Part shown: in pieces, positions 12,140 to 22,999 of the stretch
Position numbering within the stretch: the first letter of the stretch is position 1
Layout: each line of letters starts with the position of its first letter
The notes under the pieces: generated by a model
Databases searched by the model: none
Told to the model about the DNA's origin: nothing
What the model saw: only the letters and a program-made list of their open reading frames with translations
Program-made: the position numbers and the translations under genes
Assembly (NCBI GenBank): GCA_025349905.2
Contig: MU624602.1
Location: 1-42,980 of the forward strand
From: Blastocladiella britannica
Lineage: Eukaryota > Blastocladiomycota > Blastocladiomycetes > Blastocladiales > Blastocladiaceae
DNA: 42,980 nucleotides
Direction of reading: 5' to 3'

Positions 12140-15100
12140 TTACGACAACAACAGCTCGTCAAAATTCTTGATCCACGCTGTCGCCTCGGCATCCCCTTGG
12201 AAATGAATATCGTACACGCGTTTCTTGTTAACCGCCAGTGACACGAGACCCGATGCGTTGGCTTTGCTGGCAGCCACGTTGTGGTCCTTGCGCACGAGGC
12301 ACGACCATGGTTCTGCTGGGTCCTGTTATTCAGGGTTGTTTAACAACAAGACAAGAGACACCAGCAAAAAAAGAACAACGAACATTGGCTCGCGGCAAGA
12401 TACTAATCAGGCGCATGGACGGAACCACCAGGATCCTGGCCAACGTCCATGGCGTCCACACGTGCGCGCAGTTGCGTACCGGCACCAGCTGGTCCATGAG
12501 ATCGACGGCGACTCGGGCCACCACCGCCTCCTGCTTCTGCTGCTGTTGCTTCTGCGAGGAGGATGACGATGAAGCCGGCCGGTCGCCTCGTGATCCTCTC
12601 GACTTCTTGGCCGCCGTGTTCAGGTCAAGCGCACGCACCGCGTCGTCGCCCACCAGTCGCGCGGCCATATGGCTGTGCTGGGTCGACGACCGCAACAGGC
12701 CGCTAACGCCCAGATGGCCACCGGGTTCCGAGGTGGGCGCCATCGGGTTTGCCCACGTGGGCTCGTTCTCGTCCGCGTCCAGAAGCTGGGTGATGGCGCC
12801 CCGTTCGCGTTGATGCTCTCGCTGAGCCGGGTGCGGCATCGACCGCCCTGACATGTGCCGGGTAAATCTTGACGGCTTCGCAACTCCCGATTGCGATGGC
12901 AGCCGAAGCGCCGACATGGATGACTTGTCTTGTCGCCACTCGCCCAGAAACACTGTGGCCACGGGGTACACGGGACCGCCGAGCAGGATGATCAAGTTAC
13001 ACATGGCCATGGGCACGAGCCACGTGAACGAGGCAGGGTTGGGGTCTGTGATCCAGATGAGGAGCGATAGGAGGAGGCTAGAAGCGAGTGTCGCCGAGGA
13101 TACGAGCACCTGCTGCGAGTCGTTGGTGATAGTAGCTACTTTCCGGGTCGCCACCGCCAGCCCAAAGGAGACACTGCCCAGGACGGCGTGGAGCGCAACA
13201 ATGGGCAACAAGAACGTGAACCGTGGGCCAGCTGGACACACCACGTTGAACAGCGACGCCGAGTACATGTTATCGACGCGGCGTGGTTCCCACGGGGCGC
13301 CGCCCAGAGTCCACGGCATCAGCAACATCGCCACGACCGCTACCAGAAGTACGAGCGAGCCGGCAATCTGCGATGACGTGCCGCGAATCAGGACCAAACG
13401 GCCCATGACCAATATCGAGAACTGGCGGTTGCTGGCAATCGCAAAAATGCGCCATGCGCGCGCAAACAGCGCGACCTGCCAGAACAAGAGCCCGACGCAC
13501 GCAAAGTAAATGGCCGAGACACATGTTATGGCGGTCGCGGCAACCAATGGCAGCAAGAGGGCAATGGAAAGGAGCGTGGACGCGGTAGTGGCTACGCCCA
13601 GTAAGAATGGTGACGCAAACCGAAGCTGCTTGTTGGTCTGGTGCCGATAGATCAGAACCATGTTGGCGAACGAGAGCATGATTGTGATGGCGGCAAGGGT
13701 CGCGACCAGTGCTCCCCATCCGTTCAGCGACGTGTCCCTGTATCGAACTGTTGTACATTCGTATTGGCTCAAATTCAGAAAAATACAAGCAGCTGCAGAC
13801 GACATACCATAGCCCACAGGTGGTGGCGGAATCCACTCGCTCCACGTTGACACGTGCTGTTTGACCCAGGTGCATGCCGCATCAAAGTGCGCGTTGGGTT
13901 TGTTGACTGGATCGAGCCCATTGAGCATTGTGTTGATGTCGCCCTCGGAAATGGTTAACAGTTTGAGAAAACGCGAGACGTGGGGAACAGGGGCGAGGGC
14001 CGCCGTGCTCCCGAGTTTGCCCAGGTACTCAGCCGTCCAGTCACACGGAAGCGACGTTAGCGCTGTTCCAGCCAGCGAAGCGTTGAAATTGGACCAGCAC
14101 GCTGCTGTTGCGGTTGGGAACCGGACTTTGACGACCGGATTTTCGGCCAGCAGCGCATCCGGGGCCCTTTTAATTTCTTCAACTGATGAAGGTGCATGAA
14201 AGTATACGCTCGGAATGGACATACCAAAAGTAAAAGATGCATGTCCAGTTGGGCGGGCCGGTAGTGGCACATCGTGCCACTTCGGCACCGAATCGCGATC
14301 CAAGGTACACGACCACCAGCGGCAAGTTGAAATCGACAATCTTTTGCTCGGTTTCACCATGATTGCCCGTGGGATCCAAGTGCCAGAGTTCACGGCACGT
14401 CCCAAATGCGGATCCACCGGGCTGACATTGCGGCGGGATATACATGCCATTGGAGCAAAACACGGGGTAATCCGCACAGAGATCTTCTCCAGGTTCGTAC
14501 TCACCCGGTGGGGTGGTGCCTGCTGGTGGAAGCAATGCCAGTACGGCCGGATCGTAGAGGACGCGGAACGAGCCGAAATTGATATTTGGGTATGCTGTTG
14601 CAATGCTTTTCGGCACAAAGACGTGCACTTCCCCAAGGTAGCCTAGCTGGCCTAGATCCATTATGGACTGGTCATGGACTACACTCTATATTATCCTTTG
14701 GTCAATTAGTTGCGAGGACATGATCTACCAAAACGAAGAAATTACCTTGTCATAGAGCGGTCGCGCATTGTTTGGCCACATTTCCAATGTAAACGATGAC
14801 TGGCCGGAAAGCATGCGTGGGTACATCAACGCTGTACTTACCACACCATTCAAGGCGAGGCTGAGCTGCATGACCTCATGCAACAGGATCGCGGCGATAT
14901 AGCTTGTGACATTTGCGCTGTGCATTTTCGTCGTCCGTAAATAAGGAGCAATTGATGGAGATAATTTAGTGCAACGGACGTGTCCCACTCTCCAATATCC
15001 ATGGATATCGTGGGGTATTGCTGCTGGATCACGTCTGCAGCAGTCGCGAATGTCGTTGGTTCGGAAACATACTTGAATGGTAACGTGAGATCGCGTGAGA

Positions 15101-15197
15101 GGCAACTGGGCAGACCTTGGATTGCAACATCTGCTACTACAACGCAGAGTAGGGAGGTGACGACGATCCAGGCTTGGAGGAAAATAGCACTCCGCAT
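12140..15197 (-). CDS. Class C-like (glutamate/GABA-B type) seven-transmembrane receptor with large ectodomain
   Basis: Six-exon model, 909 aa; introns 14918-14979, 14686-14745, 14167-14224, 13748-13807 and 12316-12403. An N-terminal signal peptide (IFLQAWIVVTSLLCVVVADV) precedes an ectodomain of about 390 residues that looks like a type 2 periplasmic-binding fold (YVSEPTTFATAADVIQQQYP, WDT, MDLGQLGYLGEVHVFVP, a Cys-rich segment FCSNG...GTCRELW). Seven hydrophobic helices follow at about 413-670, including LFARAWRIFAIASNRQF, the TM3/loop-2 signature of class C receptors (K/RTWRI). The long cytoplasmic tail is Ser/Gln-rich and its last 60 or so residues (VYDIHFQGDAEATAWIKNF) resemble the end of a PH-like fold, which is tentative. 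Ligand unknown. The last intron boundary is ambiguous. The 7TM call is strong, class C placement fairly strong, ectodomain fold tentative. Confidence 0.8.
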
Positions 15198-15294
15198 CGA
15201 TTAATAGTACAGGTTGCGTGTGAAAAAAAAAAAAATTGTGATCTCGGTTGATCAGAAAGAGAACACAAAAAAAAATACATTTAAGTATAATAGT

Positions 15295-17339
15295 CTAATT
15301 CGCTTGCCGGTAGTAGGGCGAGGATGGCTCTATGACGCTTGTAGGCAGGTACAGGGTATCGTCTAGCTCGGGAGTGACTTTCTTTTTGGACGCCGGGAGG
15401 TACAGGGTATCGTCCGAATCATCATGCACCGGAACCGCTGGGATGATGTCGGGCTTTTTCTGGTAAAACTCGACCAAAAGTGCGGGGGGAGCTGGTTCGG
15501 CAGCGGCTGCCACGACCACTTCCGTTTCGCTGGCTGGTGGCAGCGGCGAAACGTGATCAGCGATCGCAGCAGGGTGCCAATTGTGTACTGGGCTCTGAAG
15601 AGGCACGCCTCCAGCATTGGCATTCATGACGACAGTGGTGGCCGCCGTTGCGCTCGGTCCTGCAGCGACCGACTTTGGAATGGACTGGGCTGGTGGCGAC
15701 GACGGTGATGTATCGGGCTTTTCGGCGACGGTGGGATTCACTGGAGCAGCGGTGGAAGAGGCGCGGAAACGGCGAGTCCCAAAGAACAAGAAAGCCAGCA
15801 CCGTGATCGCAGCTGCAACGCCAAGGACAATGGGTAGGACCGGGGAGGAAGAGGAATTCTCGGGGTCCGGGATCGCAAGTGTCGGGCAGGCCATGATGGA
15901 CTTGACATCTTCATAGCATGTCCCTGTGCGATTGGTCCCGCCAAAGCAGAGCGGCTGTAAGCCACGTTGGGGAAGGATCGTGCAAATGTCCCTATGTATC
16001 ATTACTGGGGTTGGTATTTTAAAATATCTGGACATTGATGTGTCACTGGCGCACCTCGACAAAAGATCAGGAATCTGACCGTCTAATTGGTTGCCGCCCA
16101 GGTTGCTGCGTGTGTCAAAACAACAGGTTAGGAGAACGAAGGAAAAAAACAAAGATGAGAGACGTGCAATTGAGCAAGGCTGGTCAAATTACTAAAGGCA
16201 CCAGGAATCGAGCCAGTCAACCGGTTGTTGGACAAGGTACTGTCACACAAAATGCCGTTTTCAATAAGTATAACTTTGTTGACAATCACAAACAAAGCAT
16301 AAAAAAGTACAAGTTTGTTAGGTCCGTCAGTTTGCCAAGTAGGGGAGAAATGGTGCCGTTGAGCTGGTTATTGTCCAGGGAGCTTTGGATGGGCGATCAA
16401 GTGAGATTTTGGAATACTTTGCAACAAACAAAAAAAAAACAAAAAAAAATTGAAATAGACGGACAGCTCCTTGAGGGCCGCCAAGTTCGCCAAGGTATCC
16501 GGAATGCCACCCGTGAAGGCATTATTGGCCAGCCACCTTTGTCGCATACAAACAATCAGAGCAATCTCCCCTTTTAAAACAAACTCACAATAAAACGTAC
16601 AATCGCGTCAGGTTGGTCATGCCACCAAAGTAAGTGGGGATCGTGCCGCCGAATTGGTTGCCAGACAGCGTCCTGTAGATTTTGCAAAGTGTAAGTTTGT
16701 TCATCGCATGTGATCAGGGACAAAACATACAAATTGACCAGCCTGGTGAGACCGCCGAGGTTTTCCGGAAGCGTCCCATTCAGCTTGTTGCTTGAGATCC
16801 AGCTAGATATTCAACTTTTAAGGTGAGATTGAGACGAGCCTATAAGTTCAACAGCCAAGGCATACAGGCTTTCTATGCTCGTCAACTTCCCAAGGTTGAG
16901 AGGGACGGTACCGCTCAAACCGCTGTCGTGCAGTTGACTATGCAGGCAGGAGAGTAATTGAGTAATTGAGTTTTTAAAGTGTGGTTGGACAAAAAAGAGA
17001 CGTACGTAGACATCTAAAAAGGTGGCGTCCGAGGAGAGGGAAGTTGGCACACCAAAGGGGAGCCTCCCAACCACTAAGAAAAGCAGTCCAACACAGAAAA
17101 GTGTCCTCGGAGGGCGCTAGGGCTTGTTGCAGCAAGCAGTAGCACTGATCGTGTGGAGTGCTGCGAGGTGTGACCGGTGCAAGTGGGCACTGAGGCTAGC
17201 AAACTCCTTTTCCTTTTCGTCTTTTTAAGTAAATTCACGCTCCCTCTCATAAACTTTGCTACAAGTATACCTGCAAGTGTCTGTATACCCTCAATCCGAC
17301 CCAGCCTACTCTCGCACGCGCACACAGAAAAAAGGCCAT
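15295..17339 (-). CDS. LRR receptor-like single-pass membrane protein without kinase domain
   Basis: Ten-exon model, 478 aa. Exons 3-8 are each exactly 72 nt (16937-16866, 16802-16731, 16672-16601, 16536-16465, 16382-16311, 16239-16168), all phase 2, each coding one 24-residue plant-type LRR of form LxxNxLxGxIPxxLxxLxxL. Exon 9 (16105-16055) gives a last partial repeat. A Cys-containing C-cap follows (CTILPQRGLQPLCFGG, then GTCYEDVKSIMACP), then a membrane helix (VLPIVLGVAAAITVLAFLFF) and a cytoplasmic tail of about 175 residues ending in two DDTLYLP(A/T)S motifs. The intron at 16106-16167 starts with GC. A surface sensor or adhesion role is inferred. The 5' end is uncertain: the ATG at 17339 keeps frame through introns 17190-17270 and 16938-17001, but a classic signal peptide is not obvious. 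Confidence 0.72.
16106..16167 (-). other. GC-AG intron in the LRR gene
   Basis: The donor reads CAATT|GCACGT on the minus strand and the acceptor ACACGCAG|C. With this GC donor the preceding exon is 72 nt and phase 2, like the five exons before it; the GT three bases downstream would break the frame. The exon periodicity therefore supports a non-canonical GC-AG intron. Confidence 0.75.
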
Positions 17340-17401
17340 CTCTTTCCGATTGCACAAAATCCGACAGGCGGCGTGCGCAATACAATATTTTGTAAAATAT
17401 T

Positions 17402-20400
17402 ATGGCAGCGCCACCGCACCACCGCAACGACGGACCACGGCAGCCGGTGCTGCTGTTCCTGCTGCTGTTGCTCGTGGTAGTGAGCGCACCACCAACTTTG
17501 GCTGCCTCTTCGTTTACGCCAGCAATCACGATTCCAGCCCTGCAGTGGCAGAAAGTCTCGTTTGCGCCCGGCGCCGCCGTCCCCGGCCCGCGCCGCGACG
17601 CAGTCTTTGTCTTTGACGTGACCACGTCGACGCTGGTGCTGTTTGGCGGCCGGTCAGCCGACTCGATTCCGCTCGACGACACCTGGGTCCTGGACCTGTC
17701 GGCAAAGCCGTCGCCAACTTGGACGCTGGTAGATCAGAACCCGGCGCGCCCGTTGCGCCCACCGGCACGGTACGGCGCATTTTCAGGCGCAGATGTACCA
17801 ACCACCTCGGACCGCCGCGGTATCATTATTGCACTGGGCCGCGGCGCCGGCGGGTCGGTGCTTACTGACGCATGGGGCCTGCACATGACCACCATGGCCT
17901 GGAACCCGCTGGTGACGACGGGCGATAAGCCGACGGGCCGGTGGGGCGGTGTCGGTGGGGTGTCGCCCGAGGAACACAATTTGCCGCCGTTTGCGTCCAC
18001 GCTGGTGGCGGCGCTGGGATCCACCACGTCCTCTGAAAAGGGCACCGACGCGTCTAACGGCGCCGTGGCACTGACGGTCTCGGGTGTGGCCTCTGGGTTC
18101 AACTACTCGACGGTCGCGGCCAAGTGGTCGTCGATTGCGCTCGGATCGGCGCTTCCGGGTGACCGCACGGACGCCGCGGGAACCATTCTCGTGGGCCAAA
18201 AGATCCTGGCCGCGGCAGGGTGCGCCGCGGGTGCTTGCCCGTCGTCGGACGCGTACGTGGCTTCGCCTTCGGGGACCAGTTTGGCCGGCGGTGGCGGTAG
18301 TTGGCGGCCCGTCAACTCGTGCCTTGCCCCGCGCCGGGGATCGGCCACCGCCATTCGCCCCGACACGTCCGCCAATGTGTTTTACAACCAGGCAGTCATG
18401 TTTGGCGGCACGTTTGCGTCCCAGAACGATCCCACCGCCGCCGACGGGGTCGTTGCCTTCTTTGACGGCAGCTCTGTTCGTTCTCTTTATTTCTCCTCTC
18501 TTCTCATCGCATTTCTCACCTTTTAACAAAATCATTTAAACAGAATTCATGGACACATGTCCTGCCCTCGTCTCAATCCAACGCATACCCGCCGCAGCGC
18601 GCCGGCATCTCGCTCGCGGCGCACACTACCGCCAACTTGGTGGCCGCATTTGGCGGCGCCAACCCGGACGGCTCGCTGTCGTCAGACGTGTGGGTGCTCT
18701 CGTTCAGCGCCAGCAACGCCGCGGCCAACTCGTACATTGCGTGCTACTCGGGTCCCCAGGCCAGTGGCGGCAATAGCGGTGGGTCAAGCGGAGCCACCAA
18801 TGGAGGCATGGCCCTTTCGGTGACCACGCAACGGGTGCTGGCGGCAGCGCTGCTGGCAGCGGCGTACATGGCGTTGGGTACCATGGCGTCGTTCGTGGCG
18901 CGGTACTTGAAGCCGATCCCGGTGGTGGTGCGGACCAACCGGCGGCGCGAAATGCGGGCAGCAGCCGCGGCTGGCGCCAGGGGGGCTGGTCCCGCCTCGT
19001 CGGCTATGGCGGCGGCACGGTCAGCGGGGCCGCACAATGTCCCCGACGCATCTGCTGGGGGCAGCGGTGCCGGCGGCGCTCGCGTGTGCTCGGTGTGGCT
19101 GGCGTCACACGTCCTAATGTCGCTACTTTCTTTGGTGGCCGCGATCGCCGGCACTTACTTTTCAGCCAGCGCCTACACTGACGCCGGCAATGAAGGTGAG
19201 CCGCAAGCAACGACGTGGGCCGCGACACCGGCGGGGGCAGTTGCGGTGGCGGCGCTGGCGCTTACAGCGCTGGTGTTTGTGTCGGGAGCAGTGCAGCCCG
19301 CGCATTTCCCGGGCCTAGTGGGGCGCGAACGCGCGGCACGGGCTGCTGTGGTGCGCGCGCGGCGCATGTCGGCCGCGGCGACCATGGACGGGCGGTCGGC
19401 GGCCATTGACGCGGCACTACGCACCTACACTGGTGCTGCCAGTACGCTTTCGCCACCCTCAGGGGGACCCAACTCTGGTTCTAAGTCTCCATCGCCCACG
19501 CGCGCATCAGCAGCAGCAGGCGGGACTGGCGTGAACGCAACGATAGAACCAACGACTATGCGCGTATCGGCTGCCACTGCCGCGGCCGCGGTGCCTCCGG
19601 AGCCGTTCTCTTACACGCGGCTGTGGACGCGCACCCACAAGGCCGCGAGCTACTTGTCCCTTGCGCTCGGATACGCGGCAGTGTACCTGGCGCTATCAGC
19701 CGCCGACGCCACCTGGCCATGGTACGCTGCCGCCGCCGCATTCACGGTCGCAGTGGCGCTGGCAGTGCTGGTTCTGTCGCTCATGCAGCTCCCAAGCCGC
19801 CGGTCAGCCACGGTGCGGCTGGTGGCGGGTCTGCGGTCCACGATGCACGGTGGCGGGTCGCCGCGCAAGAGCCCGGGCCCTCACCACACGGGCTTGTCGA
19901 GCAGCGGCGCGCTGGCCTCTGGGTCGCGCACGCACTTGCGCGGCGGAGGGAACGCGAGCGAGTCGACCGCCGACGCCGATATCTCGGATTACGTGGACGA
20001 GGACTGGGACGAGTCGGACGACAACTTGGCGCCGCCGCCAGCGACCGCCGTCGGTGCCCGTGGCGGTGGACTGCCCATGATGCAGCAGCAACAGCAGCCA
20101 CCACAGCCCATGCTGCCCAACCTGGCGTCGCAGGCGGCCGGCGGATGGGTGCATGTACCGCCGTCGTCCACCAGTCAGCCAAGCAGTGTCGTTGGCGGCG
20201 GATACGCCGGGTCGGCAACAGGGAGCGGCAATGGGTATCACCAACGGTCCATGAGTCCCGGATCAGCGTCACGGTACCGCCCGCAAGCGGCATTCAACTT
20301 GAATGCCACGGACGGGTCGCTGCCGCGGCCGTCACGAGGCGGTGCCGACGGCGCTCGCATGGGCCGCCGCGACGATGAAGACGACTTGGACGATGACGAA

Positions 20401-20706
20401 TTGGACGACGACGAGATCGACGGGTACGGGCCTCCCGATCCGCGCGACTCGGGCAGACAGGCACCGTACGCTCGTGGCGGCGCTGGTGGCCGTGGTAGTG
20501 CGTCGGCGCCAACTGGCGCTGGCAGTAATCGGCACCGGGTCGAGGACAATGATGGCGAGCCGCATGATTTGATGAGTGATCGCGAGGTACTTTTTTTACT
20601 TTTTTTGACTTGGTTCTGTTGCATCTTAATCACTTTTTATGGATTCTTGACACAGGTCGTGATTCTGTCGGTACCTAAACCGCGTCTGCGTGTCATCAAC
20701 AATTGA
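17402..20706 (+). CDS. Kelch-type beta-propeller fused to a five-helix cytochrome b561-like membrane region
   Basis: Three exons (introns 18476-18543, 20587-20655), 1055 aa. A clear signal peptide (VLLFLLLLLVVVSAPPTLAA) precedes about 400 residues with kelch signatures: GPRRDAVFVFD, LVLFGGRSADS, LDDTWVLDL, RYGAFSG, then LVAAFGGANPDGSLSSDVWVL. Five hydrophobic segments follow at about 449-474, 543-566, 587-612, 722-745 and 751-775. FVARYLKPIPV after the first, WLASHVLMSLLSLVAA, the QPAHFPG loop and WTRTHKAASYLSLALGY recall a cytochrome b561/DOMON-type domain, but some of the usual heme-binding histidines are absent, so heme binding is doubtful. The cytoplasmic tail is Gly/Ser-rich with acidic runs (DDEDDLDDDELDDDEIDG). 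Probably a plasma-membrane or vesicle protein with a lumenal or extracellular propeller. Function not known. Confidence 0.78.
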
Positions 20707-20817
20707 AGTTCTTTTTTTTGTTTTGTTTCCGTTCTTTTGCGTACATACACTCTACTTGGCGCACAGCAACCAAATGTATGCGATCCTCCAATACCAGCAA
20801 AAAAAAATCTTCTTATT

Positions 20818-22761
20818 TCATTGAACAATCATACCATCCTCGTCCTCGTCGTCAGAGATGACAATCGGAACGTCCGACCAAACCCGAGTCGGTGGGGGAG
20901 GAGCCAGTTGTTGTTGCTGCTGTTGTTGCATCAGCTCTTGCTGCCGCTCTTGCTGTACTCGCTGGAAATGGTCTGCCTGCTGCGTTCGCCTCCTCAGCTC
21001 GGAATCGCGCTCGTGCTGCATCTCCGCCTCCTGCTGGTGCCGCTGCTGCTGCTGCGTCTCCGTCTCCTGCCGCCGCTGCATTTCAAGCTGGTGCGCCTGC
21101 TGCCCTTGAAATTGCTGTTGCAACCACTGTTGTTGCTGCTGGGGCAGGAGATGGGGTGCCGGCGGCGGTTGCTGATGCTGCTGCTGCTGCAGTTGCAGCT
21201 GGTGCTGCTGCCTGAGCTCCCGCTGCAAATGCTCCCGCAGCAAGAAGTCCCGCTGAAGGGCCAGGACGCGCTCTTGCTCGAGCTGGGCAGCGGAGACCAT
21301 GACGGCGGCGGTGGTGATGGGAGGAGCGACAAAGGGGGCGGGGGTTACGGTCGGGGCGGTTAAGGTGGTGGGTGGAGGAGGAGGGCGGGCAACCGCAGCA
21401 AGAGCCGCCGCGGCGTTGACATGAGGCAAAGGGGGAGCAGTAACGGCAGCAAGAGCGGCCGCGGCGTTCGCAGGAGCAGCAAGCGCCAGAGCAGCAGCAA
21501 GAGCAGAGATCGAAGCAGGAAAAACTGGAGGAGCTGACGCAGCATTCCTCGGCGGAAGAACAGTCGCAGGAGCAGGGACAGGGGGAGTCGCGGCCGGAGA
21601 AGGAGTCGCACGCGCGGTATCGTTGTGGACCCGTCGGTCCTCGCGCGTAAGCTTCTGCATTCGCGCCATACACTGCTTGAGATCGAACCGCGCAAGAGAG
21701 CGGTCCCCGGTCCCGTGCGGGCCATGAAGCTCGTATATCTTCTTCCAGTCCCCGTTGTGCGCGTCATGGGCGGCCTTGAGCGCTGCCAGCTCGTCCTTGG
21801 TCCACCGAGCGGCCCGGGCCGGCTTAGTGGCGATGGCGGTGGTGGTGGTGGGCGAGAGAGAGAGCGCGGATTGGCGCCAGGTGCCCAATTTCGGCGGCGC
21901 AGGCGTATACGAAGCACTCGCCTGGTCGTCGTTGTCATTGGAATCGTCGTCTTCGTCGTCGTCTTCGTCATCGTCGTCGGCCAGGTTGGACCGCGGCGAC
22001 GCCAGCAGCGACCGGCCACCACCACCATCCCCATCGGCGCGCCACCGCTGCCGGTTGGCTTCCAGTCGAAGCCGCTTGTGCTTGTACTCGAAATGTTTTT
22101 CCTCGTACCGCGCCAGCGACCGGTCGACGGTCCCGTGCGGGCCGTGCAGCTCGGCGATTTTGGCCCAGCTAGGCCCATGCTGAGCGACCGCAGCCCGGAA
22201 CGCCGCTTCTTCGGCGGGCGTCCACTTGCCCGTTTTCCCACGTTTGTTGTCTTTTTTCTTTTTGGCAGCGGCGGGGGTGGCGGAGAGGTCGGGAGCCGCC
22301 ACATTGGTAGTACTGGAAGGCGGTAAACTGGCCGCAGCAGCAGTAGCAGCAGAGGCAGAGGCGGCGGCAGCAGTTTGGGCCGACCAGGGCCACGGGAACG
22401 GCATGGACGGCGCGGCGGCGGTCATCATGAATGCGTCGGGCGGGAAAGCCAGGTGAGGCGGTGGGGCCAGCATCGGCGGTGGAGGGCCGACCAGTACCGT
22501 CTTGTTTTGCCCATCAGCAGCAGCAGCAGTGGCAACAGAGGCAGAGGCAGAGGCAGCCGCGCGGGCCAGGTCCTGGGCCATGCCATAGGTGGCATGGAGG
22601 TGCTGGATCGCGGCCATCAGGCGCTTGGGCCACTGGTGGACGTCCACGCCGTGCGGGCAGTGGGCCACGTACACGGCAAAGTGCGAGTCGAGCGAGAGCG
22701 CGGCCGACTCGATCGCTTCGATGCACTGTTCCATGTGTGCGGCCGGGTTGAATGCGTGCAT
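20818..22761 (-). CDS. Double SANT/Myb-like domain protein with Gln-rich C-terminus
   Basis: Single exon, 647 aa, ATG at 22761. Two Myb/SANT-like units: about residues 176-235 (GKWTPAEEAAFRAAVAQHG, SWAKIAELHGPHGTVDRSLA) and about 316-375 (RWTKDELAALKAAHDAHNG, DWKKIYELHGPHGTGDRSLA). Each keeps two regularly spaced Trp, and both carry the same ELHGPHGTxDRSLARxxxK segment where Myb repeats have helix 2/3. An acidic stretch (DDDDEDDDEDDDSNDNDD) separates them. The C-terminal half is Ala/Pro-rich, then a long Gln/Glu/Arg helix-like region of polyQ runs (about 20900-21290), and the end is acidic (SDDEDED). This suggests a nuclear DNA- or histone-tail-binding protein. No specific orthologue is recognised. 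The convergent kelch gene ends 111 bp away. Confidence 0.85.
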   Translation of the reverse strand: MHAFNPAAHMEQCIEAIESAALSLDSHFAVYVAHCPHGVDVHQWPKRLMAAIQHLHATYGMAQDLARAAASASASVATAAAADGQNKTVLVGPPPPMLAPPPHLAFPPDAFMMTAAAPSMPFPWPWSAQTAAAASASAATAAAASLPPSSTTNVAAPDLSATPAAAKKKKDNKRGKTGKWTPAEEAAFRAAVAQHGPSWAKIAELHGPHGTVDRSLARYEEKHFEYKHKRLRLEANRQRWRADGDGGGGRSLLASPRSNLADDDDEDDDEDDDSNDNDDQASASYTPAPPKLGTWRQSALSLSPTTTTAIATKPARAARWTKDELAALKAAHDAHNGDWKKIYELHGPHGTGDRSLARFDLKQCMARMQKLTREDRRVHNDTARATPSPAATPPVPAPATVLPPRNAASAPPVFPASISALAAALALAAPANAAAALAAVTAPPLPHVNAAAALAAVARPPPPPTTLTAPTVTPAPFVAPPITTAAVMVSAAQLEQERVLALQRDFLLREHLQRELRQQHQLQLQQQQHQQPPPAPHLLPQQQQQWLQQQFQGQQAHQLEMQRRQETETQQQQRHQQEAEMQHERDSELRRRTQQADHFQRVQQERQQELMQQQQQQQLAPPPPTRVWSDVPIVISDDEDEDGMIVQ

Positions 22762-22999
22762 CCTTGCTTATTTGATGAGCCAATGCCAGACATTTTTTTT
22801 TTTTGAAAGAGAAATCACCAACAGGCTTTGTGATCTCACTGTTCCCGAACGAGCGGACAGTCGCGCCAGAGACTTGGCTCCGACGATAATCGATTCGAAA
22901 GGAGGCATTCTCGTGACTCGAGCTGGATCACTGTGGTCGCTCCCCCGGGCTCATATTCCATGCTCCTCTTCCAACCTCAAACCAAATCCAAACAATATC
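22762..22999. promoter_or_regulatory. Divergent promoter region, SANT protein / COQ3
   Basis: 238 bp between divergent ATGs. It contains a T10-11 tract at about 22794-22804 and no other gene that can be supported. Confidence 0.4.

Noticed and set aside
12330..14636. One continuous 768-codon leftward reading frame as a complete protein
   Set aside because: It covers most of the GPCR but reads through introns at both ends (14167-14224, 12316-12403) and an in-frame intron at 13748-13807, and lacks the signal peptide. The spliced model is better.
19623..20378. Second rightward frame within the kelch/b561-like gene
   Set aside because: Arg/His/Ala-rich shadow frame; the reported frame carries the membrane helices and the acidic tail.
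20890..21290. CAG/CTG-rich stretch as a microsatellite expansion or CRISPR-like array
   Set aside because: It is an interrupted polyQ coding region of the SANT gene; units are irregular and there are no spacers.
22589..22999. In-frame upstream extension of COQ3
   Set aside because: It would overlap the SANT gene start on the other strand and lacks UbiG similarity; the presequence starts at 23000.
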